The translations under genes were made by a program, and so were the position numbers. Positions 26,963 to 34,090 of a stretch of 64,000 bases of DNA are shown here, piece after piece; positions within the stretch are counted from its first letter, which is position 1, and each line of letters begins with the position of its first letter. Location: assembly GCF_003669015.1 (NCBI RefSeq), contig NZ_CP033069.1, positions 4,660,501-4,724,500 on the forward strand, read 5' to 3'. Below the pieces are notes generated by a model, which searched no databases, was not told the origin of the DNA, and saw only the letters and a list, made by a program, of their open reading frames with translations. This stretch comes from Acidovorax sp. 1608163 (lineage in GTDB: Bacteria > Pseudomonadota > Gammaproteobacteria > Burkholderiales > Burkholderiaceae_C).

Positions 26963-27457
26963 CTACCGCGCTTGCAACTGCCCCTCAAACACACAGGCCG
27001 CGCCCCGGTAGGCGCCACAACCCGTCTCTGACACCCAGGCCTGGCGCCCGTTGGCATCCACGCGCACACGCACCTCGCAGGCGGCGGCGTCGGGTTCAGG
27101 CCGATAGGGCTTGAGCACCAAGGTGCCTTGCTGCCACTGCCCCAGGCTGTCCAGGCCGCCGCTGCACTGCGGTGAGCCCACCGTGAGCGCAGCAGCCACG
27201 GTGCCACGCTCCGCATCCAGCACGATGAGCCGCAACCGCAGTTGCCCCACCAGGGCCGGGCCATCCCACTGTGCAGCCAGCCGGCTGGCTGGCAAGGCAG
27301 TGCTGGCGGCCGGGGCAGGCGCCAGTGCCTGTGCCCAGCAGGCGGGTAAGGCGGACACCAATGCGGCGAACACCGCCTTTCGAGCCCCAGCGCGCACGAA
27401 GCTGCGCACGGCCCCTACAAAACGTGAATGGAGGTGAAGGCGAGCGGGCGAGGTCAT
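26963..27457 (-). CDS. Putative secreted protein, unknown
   Basis: 164 residues from ATG 27457. A hydrophobic stretch with an apparent signal cleavage (AVFAALVSALPACWA/QA), then a small Cys-containing domain with four cysteines (PQCSGG, AACEVRV, TGCGAYRG, AACVFEG) likely paired in the periplasm. No family recognised. It starts 17 bases after the stop of the lysozyme-like gene on the same strand and may be cotranscribed; an alternative TTG start lies at 27469. Confidence 0.6.
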   Translation of the reverse strand: MTSPARLHLHSRFVGAVRSFVRAGARKAVFAALVSALPACWAQALAPAPAASTALPASRLAAQWDGPALVGQLRLRLIVLDAERGTVAAALTVGSPQCSGGLDSLGQWQQGTLVLKPYRPEPDAAACEVRVRVDANGRQAWVSETGCGAYRGAACVFEGQLQAR

Positions 27458-27474
27458 GGCAGCGTTCAAGAGTT

Positions 27475-28560
27475 TCAGCGGAAGTTGGCGGGCACGATGC
27501 GCTGCTCAATGTACTGCCACAGGTAGGCGGTATAGGCCTTGGCCGCACTGCCTTCGTGGGCGTCGATCATCGATTGGCGCTTGTCGGCATCGGCGACATG
27601 GTTTTGCAGCAAGCCTTCCGCACGCGCATCGGTCAGCGTGCCTTTGAGGATTTGCGCCGCACCGCCCGCCCCTTCGTGGTGCACCAGGTAGATGTACTGC
27701 GCCTTCTGATCTGCGGGCAGATCGGCAGGAACCAGAGGGGTGCCATCGTCCTTGGTGCGGGCGCTCAGCTGGGTGAAGTAGCCCTTGTCCAGCTCAGCCG
27801 CAGCCACGATGGAGGTGGTGGCGTCAAAGCGCAGGTCCAGCAGCCCAGCGCGGTCCACCACCTGGTTGGCGTCGTTCACCAGCCCCAGGGACTTGGCCTG
27901 TTGATTGACGTAGCTGCCGGGCTTGGTGGCCGATTCGATCCAGGTGCTTTCCAGAAACTGCGTCAGCCCCCCAGCCTTGCTGGTGGTGTTGTAGCTCTGC
28001 GGGTCCCAGGTGGCAGACAGTTCACGGCGCACGGCCTTCCATTCGGCAGCATCGGCCTTGCCCAGCTTGGCTTTGGGGTCGAGCTGCAAGTGCAGTTCGC
28101 CGTAGAAGCGCTGGTTGGTGGCCTCGTCCAGCCGCTTGCCGCGCAGCGGGCCGGCTTCGGCCGATATCACCGCCGCAATCGTGGCGCGCGGGTAGCCCGT
28201 GCGGTCAGATGCCAAGGTGATGGCGTCGCGGTAGACCTCGTTCACCCCCAGGCGCAGCGGGTCCGTCCGGTCGCGCTCGGCCTGCCGCAACGCCGTCAAA
28301 GCATTGGGGGCAGGCACGGTGCCAGCCCCCCAAAACGGCGTGGTGTTGGCACTTTGCGCAGGGGTGCCGTTGTTGCCGTTCTGGCGGCTGGCGCTGGGGT
28401 TGTGGGTATCGGCCTGCGCCAGCAGGACACCGGGCTGTGCAGCCGTCGAGGTGTTGCCGCCGACAAGGGTGTCACCCCAAGACACGCTGGAGTCTGCCGC
28501 AGCTGCAGCCGTGCCACCGCCAGGAAACGCCCAAGTACTGGTGTTGGTATTGATTTGCAT
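27475..28560 (-). CDS. Putative lysozyme-fold (lytic transglycosylase-like) protein with disordered N-terminus
   Basis: 361 residues. Residues 1-90 are rich in Asn, Ser, Thr, Gly and Gln with no Sec signal. The rest has pieces typical of lysozyme-like enzymes: RATIAAVISAEAGPLRGKRL with a candidate catalytic Glu, NTTSKAGGLTQFLESTWIES, LLDLRFDATTSIVAAAELDK and YLVHHEGAGGAAQILKG. It would cut peptidoglycan glycan strands. The absence of a signal peptide and the neighbouring glycine-rich secreted-looking protein suggest export by a specialised system, an inference. The gene ends 17 bases before the next one. Confidence 0.6.
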   Translation of the reverse strand: MQINTNTSTWAFPGGGTAAAAADSSVSWGDTLVGGNTSTAAQPGVLLAQADTHNPSASRQNGNNGTPAQSANTTPFWGAGTVPAPNALTALRQAERDRTDPLRLGVNEVYRDAITLASDRTGYPRATIAAVISAEAGPLRGKRLDEATNQRFYGELHLQLDPKAKLGKADAAEWKAVRRELSATWDPQSYNTTSKAGGLTQFLESTWIESATKPGSYVNQQAKSLGLVNDANQVVDRAGLLDLRFDATTSIVAAAELDKGYFTQLSARTKDDGTPLVPADLPADQKAQYIYLVHHEGAGGAAQILKGTLTDARAEGLLQNHVADADKRQSMIDAHEGSAAKAYTAYLWQYIEQRIVPANFR

Positions 28561-28699
28561 AGTGAAGCGCGACGGGCCGCAGAACGGCCCGTTTCCATTG
28601 TTGCAACTGGCGATGATTGCCGGGAAGTGGCTGGGGCTGGGGCCGGAGCGGGCTGCATGGCCTGCCCCGCCCCAGCCCCCTGCTGCCCTTTACCGCCCC

Positions 28700-29431
28700 T
28701 TACTGCTTGCGCGCCATGCTGCTCATGCCTTCGCCCAGCGACTTCAGCGCCGTGTTGAACGCATCCGTGAGCAGCTTGAACTCCTGGCTCACCGCCTGGA
28801 ACTCCGCATTCGTCGCCTGCATCTCCTTGGCCTGGTCTTGTTCGCTGCCGCCCGAGTTCTCCTTGAGCTTGTTGGACAGCTCCACCATCTTGGAGGCCTT
28901 GTTGCCCATGGCCTCTCCCATGGCCTGTGCAATCGCCTGCAGCCAGCTCTTGGCACCTGTCTTGCCACCGCCGCCGCATTCCTTGCCCATGTCCGAGGTG
29001 CCTTCCGTCATCTGGCGGCGCACGCTGTCCACGATTTGCTTGGCAATGTCGTCCACTGCGCTTTGGATGCCCCCACCTGCGGCGTCCGAGATCGCTTCGT
29101 CTGCGCCTTCGCTGGGCTTGTGGCAGTCTTGCAGTACTTTCTCGATGGCCTGGCTGATGGCGTCCTGCAGGAATTTGGGCATGCCGTCTTCGCGCTGCAG
29201 GGTTTGCGTGGCCTGCTGGGCGCCGCCGCCCATGATGGTGCTGACCAAGTTGGTGGTGGCGTTGAGGATGTTCACGGGCGAGAAGCCTTCCAGTGTCTTG
29301 CCCATGTCCGAGCCGCCCAGCAGCCCGCTGACCATGCCGCCCAGGAACTGGGAGCCGATTCCGCCGAGCAAGCCGCCCATGCCGCCACCACCCATCAATG
29401 CGGAACCCACTACGCCTACTGCTGCACCCAT
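28700..29431 (-). CDS. Glycine-rich, coiled-coil protein (harpin- or T3SS-filament-like), unknown
   Basis: 243 residues from ATG 29431, with AAGGAG eight bases upstream. The first 45 residues are Gly/Met/Leu-rich (GSALMGGGGMGGLLGGIGSQ); amphipathic helices follow (FLQDAISQAIEKVLQDCHKP, VDDIAKQIVDSVRRQMTE), a KECGGGGKTG patch, and a C-terminal heptad region (ASKMVELSNKLKENSGGSEQ to EFKLLTDAFNTALKSLGEGM). No Sec signal or membrane span. The composition resembles harpins and filament proteins of type III secretion, but no secretion apparatus gene is in the window. Function unknown. Confidence 0.55.
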   Translation of the reverse strand: MGAAVGVVGSALMGGGGMGGLLGGIGSQFLGGMVSGLLGGSDMGKTLEGFSPVNILNATTNLVSTIMGGGAQQATQTLQREDGMPKFLQDAISQAIEKVLQDCHKPSEGADEAISDAAGGGIQSAVDDIAKQIVDSVRRQMTEGTSDMGKECGGGGKTGAKSWLQAIAQAMGEAMGNKASKMVELSNKLKENSGGSEQDQAKEMQATNAEFQAVSQEFKLLTDAFNTALKSLGEGMSSMARKQ

Positions 29432-29608
29432 GTTCAACTCCTTCAATTGGTTTGGCTCTGTGGCCGATTTAGCTGTCTGTCCTTCCCTGGACCCGCAGGA
29501 CCCGTTGTTGCACTGGGGCCTGGGGCCATTGCGCGGGGCGGCTGCTGCTCGCGGCGACCCTGTGCAATGGACGTGATTGAATCGGCTTTGCCCCACCAAA
29601 GCTATACA

Positions 29609-29643
29609 GGCGATTCCCAGCTAGGAATCGCCCTAGCTGGGAA
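29609..29643. promoter_or_regulatory. Two overlapping, mutually exclusive perfect hairpins
   Basis: GGCGATTCC-CAGCTA-GGAATCGCC (29609-29632) and TTCCCAGCTAGG-AATCGC-CCTAGCTGGGAA (29614-29643) share bases and cannot form together. It lies in the 302-base divergent gap between the glycine-rich gene (minus) and the serine hydrolase (plus), 90 bases before the latter. Operator, attenuator-like switch or small repeat are all possible; nothing else recognisable is in this gap. Confidence 0.55.
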
Positions 29644-29733
29644 GAACACCTATGCCGAACCGTTCCGCGGTTGTCCAGACCCCCAGGCAAAATCACCGCC
29701 ACACCCACCCCACACACCACCCCAGGGAGCCCC

Positions 29734-30876
29734 ATGAACCCCACCGCACTGGCGCGCCTGCGCGCCGTTCTGGAACGCGATGTCGCCCAAGGCCTGCTGC
29801 CCGGTGCGGTGGCGCTGGTGCAGCACCGGGGCCACACCGTGTTGCACGAAGCCGTAGGGCGGCAGCGCCCTGGCGCCGACAGCCCCGCCATGGCGCTGGA
29901 CACCGTGTTCCGCATTTACTCGATGACCAAACCCATCGCCTCGCTGGCAGCGCTGATGCTGATGGAGGAAGGTCGCTTGCTGCTGGCGCACCCGGTGTCG
30001 CACTACCTGCCCGCCTTCAAGGGGCAGCAGGTGTACCAGCCCGCCACCGGCGCCCGGGCCCCTGCCGAGCGCGAGGCCACGGTGCACGACCTGCTGCGCC
30101 ATACCGCAGGCCTGGGCTACGCATGGGACACCGGCCCCATTGCCGAGCAGTACCGCAGCGCCCGCGTGGGCTCGCGCAGGCACAGCAACCAAGAATTGGC
30201 AACGGCTCTGGGCCCGCTGCCGCTGCTGCACCCACCCGGCAGCTGCTGGGAATACAGCCGCGCCACCGATGTGCTGGGCGCGGTGATCGAGCAGATCGAA
30301 GGCGCCCCGCTGGGCCAGGTGCTGCAGCGGCGCATTCTGGAGCCCCTGGGCATGCACGACACCGGCTTTTCGGTACCCGCCGCCAGCCGCCATCGCCTGG
30401 CCGAGCCCTTTGCCCACGACCCGCAGACGGGCGCAGGCGTGACGCTCATCGATGTGGACGCGCCACCCCGTTTTGAATCGGCCGGGGGCGGCCTGGTCTC
30501 CACCGCTGGCGACTACGCCCGCTTCTTGCAGTTGATGCTGGGGCGGGGCACGCTGCACACCAGCGCAGGCCCCGTGCGCCTGGCCAGCCGCGCCACGGTG
30601 GACTTCATGGCTGCCGACCATATCGGTGCCTTGCCCCGCGCAGGCGGCATCCTGCCCGAGGGCTACGGCTTTGGCCTGGGCGTGGCGGTGCGCACCGCCA
30701 CCGGCAACGCCACCCGTCCCGGCAGCGCCGGGCACTACAGCTGGAGCGGCATGGGCGGCACCTTCTTCTTTGTGGACCCGGCCGAGGACCTGTTCGCCAT
30801 CCTGCTCACGCAGGCACCGGGGCAACTGCAGTACCTGTGCGAGCTGTTTCCCACGCTGGTGTACGCCGCGCTGTAG
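29734..30876 (+). CDS. Serine hydrolase, class C beta-lactamase/esterase family
   Basis: 380 residues. The SxxK nucleophile motif is in RIYSMTKPIASLAALM, a Tyr motif in CWEYSRATDVLG, and a C-terminal GHYSWSGMGGTFFFVDP replacing the KTG/HxG block. This is the beta-lactamase-fold esterase/peptidase group, not a typical AmpC. No signal peptide is visible, so it is probably cytoplasmic. ATG 29734 follows AGGGAG. Substrate unknown. Confidence 0.87.
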   Translation: MNPTALARLRAVLERDVAQGLLPGAVALVQHRGHTVLHEAVGRQRPGADSPAMALDTVFRIYSMTKPIASLAALMLMEEGRLLLAHPVSHYLPAFKGQQVYQPATGARAPAEREATVHDLLRHTAGLGYAWDTGPIAEQYRSARVGSRRHSNQELATALGPLPLLHPPGSCWEYSRATDVLGAVIEQIEGAPLGQVLQRRILEPLGMHDTGFSVPAASRHRLAEPFAHDPQTGAGVTLIDVDAPPRFESAGGGLVSTAGDYARFLQLMLGRGTLHTSAGPVRLASRATVDFMAADHIGALPRAGGILPEGYGFGLGVAVRTATGNATRPGSAGHYSWSGMGGTFFFVDPAEDLFAILLTQAPGQLQYLCELFPTLVYAAL

Positions 30877-31098
30877 CCCGCAAGGCACGGCCAGCCCCCG
30901 CAGCACTTTGCGCTGCCAGGGCCCCTGCATCGCACATTTGCCACCACGGCGGGCCACCACTTTGGCACCCGCCCCAGGGCGGTCGGGCCTAGCATTCATC
31001 CCATCCGGTGCCCCTGCGCACCCAGGGGGTTGCCACACGCAGGCCCGGGGTGCAGGGGTGTCAACCCACACCACACTGCGCACCCTGCAAGGCCTGCC

Positions 31099-31452
31099 AT
31101 GACCCGCAAACTCGTCACCTTCCACTTCGACCAACTGGGCGAGCCCCGCGAATCCCGCCCGCCTGCCGATCGCGTCATTGAGGGCGACATCGTCTGCCGC
31201 AACTGGGACATCGACAGCGCCAAGGACGGCAAGGTGCGCGCGGGTGTTTTTGAATCCACGCCCGGCACCAACCGCTCCATCAAAGGGGAGACCTGGGAGT
31301 TTTGCTACATCCTCAGCGGCGTGGCCGAGATCACCGAAGACGGCCACGCCCCTATCACCTACCGCGCGGGCGACTGCTTCATCATGAAGCCCGGCTACCT
31401 GGGCACCTGGCGCACGCTGGAGACGGTGCGCAAGGTGTGGGTGGCGGCTTGA
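31099..31452 (+). CDS. Cupin-domain protein (Cupin_3 type)
   Basis: 117 residues. KVRAGVFESTPGTNRSIKGE, then the cupin barrel motifs TWEFCYILSGVAEITEDG and YRAGDCFIMKPGYLGTWRTL. The form matches small single-domain Cupin_3 proteins, several of which resemble ureidoglycolate lyase-like or sugar-binding cupins. It stands alone on the plus strand; 30877-31098 upstream shows no gene. Role unknown. Confidence 0.8.
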   Translation: MTRKLVTFHFDQLGEPRESRPPADRVIEGDIVCRNWDIDSAKDGKVRAGVFESTPGTNRSIKGETWEFCYILSGVAEITEDGHAPITYRAGDCFIMKPGYLGTWRTLETVRKVWVAA

Positions 31453-31507
31453 AGGCCACTCGCCAGGGATGCCCAGCGCAGACTGGAAATTGCAGTAAAA
31501 GTGGCCT

Positions 31508-31552
31508 ACAGCGCTTGTTCATCAAGCGCTAAAAGCTACTATTTTTATAGCA
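31508..31552. repeat. Family A repeat, copy 4
   Basis: CAGCGCTT-GTTCATC-AAGCGCT then GCTACTATTTTTATAGC. It lies between the convergent cupin gene and the lipoprotein gene ending at 31576, a terminator-like position. Confidence 0.75.
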
Positions 31553-31575
31553 ATCACCAATGGCAGCACATCTTC

Positions 31576-32010
31576 TCAGGGCGCCTTGCAGGCCGAGGCG
31601 GCGGCCAACGTGGGCTCCATCGACACCCCTGCGCGTTTGGACGTGTCTTCCTTGAAGACCGTGAGGTAGCAACGCTCGGTGTGGGGTTCAAAGTCCACCA
31701 GGTACTTCTGGCCCGCCGCAGGCACGAGGCTGACGCGTGACTCGCAGCGGTACAAGGCGTTGGGGCGCTGCACGCTGTAATACACGTTGATGTGGACCCG
31801 ACGCCCTGCCGGCAGGGGGGCATACCCATCGCCATCGCCCGCCGGCTTGTACCACGCGCCATCCACGCAGAAACTCTTGTCCCCCGCGCCCTGCATGTTC
31901 AGGCGGGCAGTGGGCGCGCCGGGTACGGGCCGGTACTCGGGCGGCAGCGAAGCGCAGCCCGTCAGCCACACCATTGCCACCACCATCGCAATGTGCCAAC
32001 CGCGCTTCAT
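31576..32010 (-). CDS. Putative lipoprotein, unknown
   Basis: 144 residues with a lipoprotein signal MKRGWHIAMVVAMVWLTGCA (lipobox LTGC). The mature part is small, with RLNMQGAGDKSFCVDGAWYK, RRVHINVYYSVQ and RCESRVSLVPAAGQKYLVDF, reminiscent of outer-membrane-anchored small beta proteins. Its start overlaps the stop of the preceding lipoprotein gene by four bases, so the two are translationally coupled. No function is recognised. Confidence 0.75.
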   Translation of the reverse strand: MKRGWHIAMVVAMVWLTGCASLPPEYRPVPGAPTARLNMQGAGDKSFCVDGAWYKPAGDGDGYAPLPAGRRVHINVYYSVQRPNALYRCESRVSLVPAAGQKYLVDFEPHTERCYLTVFKEDTSKRAGVSMEPTLAAASACKAP

Positions 32011-32465
32011 GGGGACACCCCTTTCTTGACTTCAGGCCCCAGTCGGGCCAACACCTCTTTGGTATTCATCAAACCTTGTGAGGGGGCGTTAAAAAGCAGG
32101 ATGTAGGTAAAGCCCCGCTGCGGCTCAGGGAAGGACCCCACCGGATTGCCGTCGCTACGCTTGTCCAACGCTGCCGCCAGCAGCGTGGGGTACAAGGCGA
32201 AATAAGCCTTGTTTTCGCGCTGGGCGATCTCGGCGCACCGGTACATGAGGTACCGCCCCACCGCCTGGCGCTCGGTCATGGCATTGGCATGGAAACTGAC
32301 CTTGATGAGCTCTCCGGGCCCTTTGGCCTCGCGGTAGCCAAAGATGCTCGGCCCTATTAACCCATTGGACGAAGCCTGGTAACCCGTGGCGCAACCAGCC
32401 AGCAGCGCTACAGCCACTGCAGCCGCAGCCGTCCCAGCCAGTGGCCTGGCTTTTCGCTTGAACAC
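32007..32465 (-). CDS. Putative lipoprotein (CC0125/CC1285-like)
   Basis: 152 residues from a GTG start at 32465, chosen because GGAGGG lies seven bases upstream and the start gives a proper lipoprotein signal (AVALLAGCATGYQ, lipobox LAGC). The mature domain has FGYREAKGPGELIKVSFHAN, AVGRYLMYRCAEIAQRENKA and ALYP, resembling CC0125/CC1285-type lipoproteins of unknown role. It is the first gene of a two-gene lipoprotein operon. The frame upstream to 32516 has no support. Confidence 0.75.
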   Translation of the reverse strand: MFKRKARPLAGTAAAAVAVALLAGCATGYQASSNGLIGPSIFGYREAKGPGELIKVSFHANAMTERQAVGRYLMYRCAEIAQRENKAYFALYPTLLAAALDKRSDGNPVGSFPEPQRGFTYILLFNAPSQGLMNTKEVLARLGPEVKKGVSP

Positions 32466-32599
32466 AATAGTTCCCTCCGTGTGGATTGATGGCCCACTGT
32501 CGCCTCTGACGGGCATTCACGGCGACCGCCTCTGCAGTCGCCGTGTTTGGGCCGGGCGTAGTGGACCACGGAGGACCAACAGAATCGGGGTTCTAACGG

Positions 32600-33556
32600 T
32601 TACGGTTGTTTGGGTTTGTAAACGGCCGGTGCCGCATCCACCGCCCGCTGCATCGGCGCATGCTGCGCCATCAGCCCAACGATCCAGTCAATGAAGACGC
32701 GCAGCTTGGCGCTGACGTGGCGGTGCGGCGGATAGGCCACGGACATCGGCATCGCCTCCATTTGCCAATCGGCAAACAAGGGCTTCAAGGCGCCAGCCTC
32801 CACATGCGCCCGTGCCATGTAGTCGGGCAGCCACAGCACCCCCAGGCCCGCCAGGCCTGCAGCCAGGTAGGCATTGCCGTCATCCACCGCACACACATAG
32901 CGCCCCTGGGCCTGCACTTGCTCGTGGCCCCGGCGCATGGCAAACGGCAGGGGTTTGCCGGTGCGGGCCCACACAAAGCCCACCGTGTGGTGGTGCGGCC
33001 CCTCCAGCTCCGTAGGGTGCTGTGGCGCACCGCAGCGCTGCAGGTAGCTGGGGGCGGCATAGACGCGCAAGACCAGATCGCCCACATGGCGCGCGATGAG
33101 CGAGGGGTTGGTGAGGGTGCCGCCACGCACCACGCAATCGACCTTGTCACTCACCATGTCCACCACCCGGTCGCTGACGCCCAGGTGCAGCTGGATATCA
33201 GGGTATTGGGCATGGAAGGCGGGCAGTGCGGGGATGAGAACGAGGCTGGCCAGCGGGCTGGGCACATCCACCCGCAACCGCCCCCGGGGCGCGGCCACGG
33301 CGCTGGAGAGGCTGGCGTCCGCCTCCTCCAGATCCGCCAGCAGGCGCACCACCCGCTGGTAGTAAGCGGCGCCATCGGCGGTGAGCTGCACGCTGCGCGT
33401 GGTGCGGTGCAGCAGCTTCACACGCAGGCGGGCTTCGAGTTGCTGCACCAGCTGGGTCACGGTGGTGCGGCCCATGCCCAAGGTGTGGGCGGCTTTGGTG
33501 AAGCTGCCCGATTCCACAACGCGGGCAAAGGCCTGCAGAGCGTCAAAACGGTCCAT
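32600..33556 (-). CDS. LysR-family transcriptional regulator
   Basis: 318 residues from ATG 33556. N-terminal winged helix-turn-helix (FDALQAFARVVESGSFTKAA, GMGRTTVTQLVQQLEARLRV, LLHRTTRSVQLTADG) and a LysR substrate-binding domain (GRLRVDVPSPLASLVLIPAL, VDCVVRGGTL). The N-terminus belongs to the large CrgA-like group. It is divergent from ridA with about 120 bases between the two starts, so it probably controls ridA and itself. Confidence 0.9.
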   Translation of the reverse strand: MDRFDALQAFARVVESGSFTKAAHTLGMGRTTVTQLVQQLEARLRVKLLHRTTRSVQLTADGAAYYQRVVRLLADLEEADASLSSAVAAPRGRLRVDVPSPLASLVLIPALPAFHAQYPDIQLHLGVSDRVVDMVSDKVDCVVRGGTLTNPSLIARHVGDLVLRVYAAPSYLQRCGAPQHPTELEGPHHHTVGFVWARTGKPLPFAMRRGHEQVQAQGRYVCAVDDGNAYLAAGLAGLGVLWLPDYMARAHVEAGALKPLFADWQMEAMPMSVAYPPHRHVSAKLRVFIDWIVGLMAQHAPMQRAVDAAPAVYKPKQP

Positions 33557-33677
33557 GGCGGCGGGGGCAAGGCGCACACGGCGCCTCCCATTGTTGATTG
33601 TTTGGCGATGAAGAACAGTGCTCGCTTCTACAGTGCCTGCATCACCACCCCTCCCCGCATGAATGAAAGGACTCTCC

Positions 33678-34067
33678 ATGCCCACCCGTGACGTCGTGTT
33701 TCCCGCAGGCCGCCAGGCGCTGTACGAGCGCAACCGCTATTCGCCCGCCGTGCGCGCCAATGGCTTTCTGTTTGTCTCTGGCCAGGTCGGCAGCCGCGAA
33801 GACGGCTCGCCCGAACCCGATGTGGCCGCCCAGGTGCGCCTGGCATTCACCAACCTCAACGCCGTGCTGCAAGCGGCAGGCTGCACGTTTGACGACGTGG
33901 TGGACGTGACGATGTTCGTGGTGAACCCCGAGGCGAACTTCGACACCGTCTGGGGCATCGTGCCCGAGTTCTGGGGCGAGGCGCCCTACCCCACACTCAC
34001 CGGCATCGGGGTGACGTGGCTGTATGGGTTTCAGTTTGAGATCAAGGTGGTGGCGAAGCTGCCGTGA
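33678..34067 (+). CDS. ridA: RidA-family protein (YjgF/YER057c/UK114)
   Basis: 129 residues. FSPAVRAN-type start (RYSPAVRANGFLFVSGQVGS), VRLAFTNLNAVLQAAGCTFD, DVVDVTMFVVNPEANFDTVW, and YPTLTGIGVTWLYGFQFEIK. The family hydrolyses reactive enamine/imine intermediates; the substitution of the usual Arg in the C-terminal A-R-V segment by other residues suggests a paralogue that may not be a housekeeping RidA. ATG 33678 has AAAGGA upstream. The CRISPR array begins 23 bases after its stop. Confidence 0.85.
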   Translation: MPTRDVVFPAGRQALYERNRYSPAVRANGFLFVSGQVGSREDGSPEPDVAAQVRLAFTNLNAVLQAAGCTFDDVVDVTMFVVNPEANFDTVWGIVPEFWGEAPYPTLTGIGVTWLYGFQFEIKVVAKLP

Positions 34068-34090
34068 GGCCGAAGAGCACGTCGCGCTCC

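Noticed and set aside
29432..29733. PIP-box-type (TTCG-N15/16-TTCG) promoter for the glycine-rich gene
   Set aside because: One TTCGG occurs on the minus strand but no second half-site at the needed distance.
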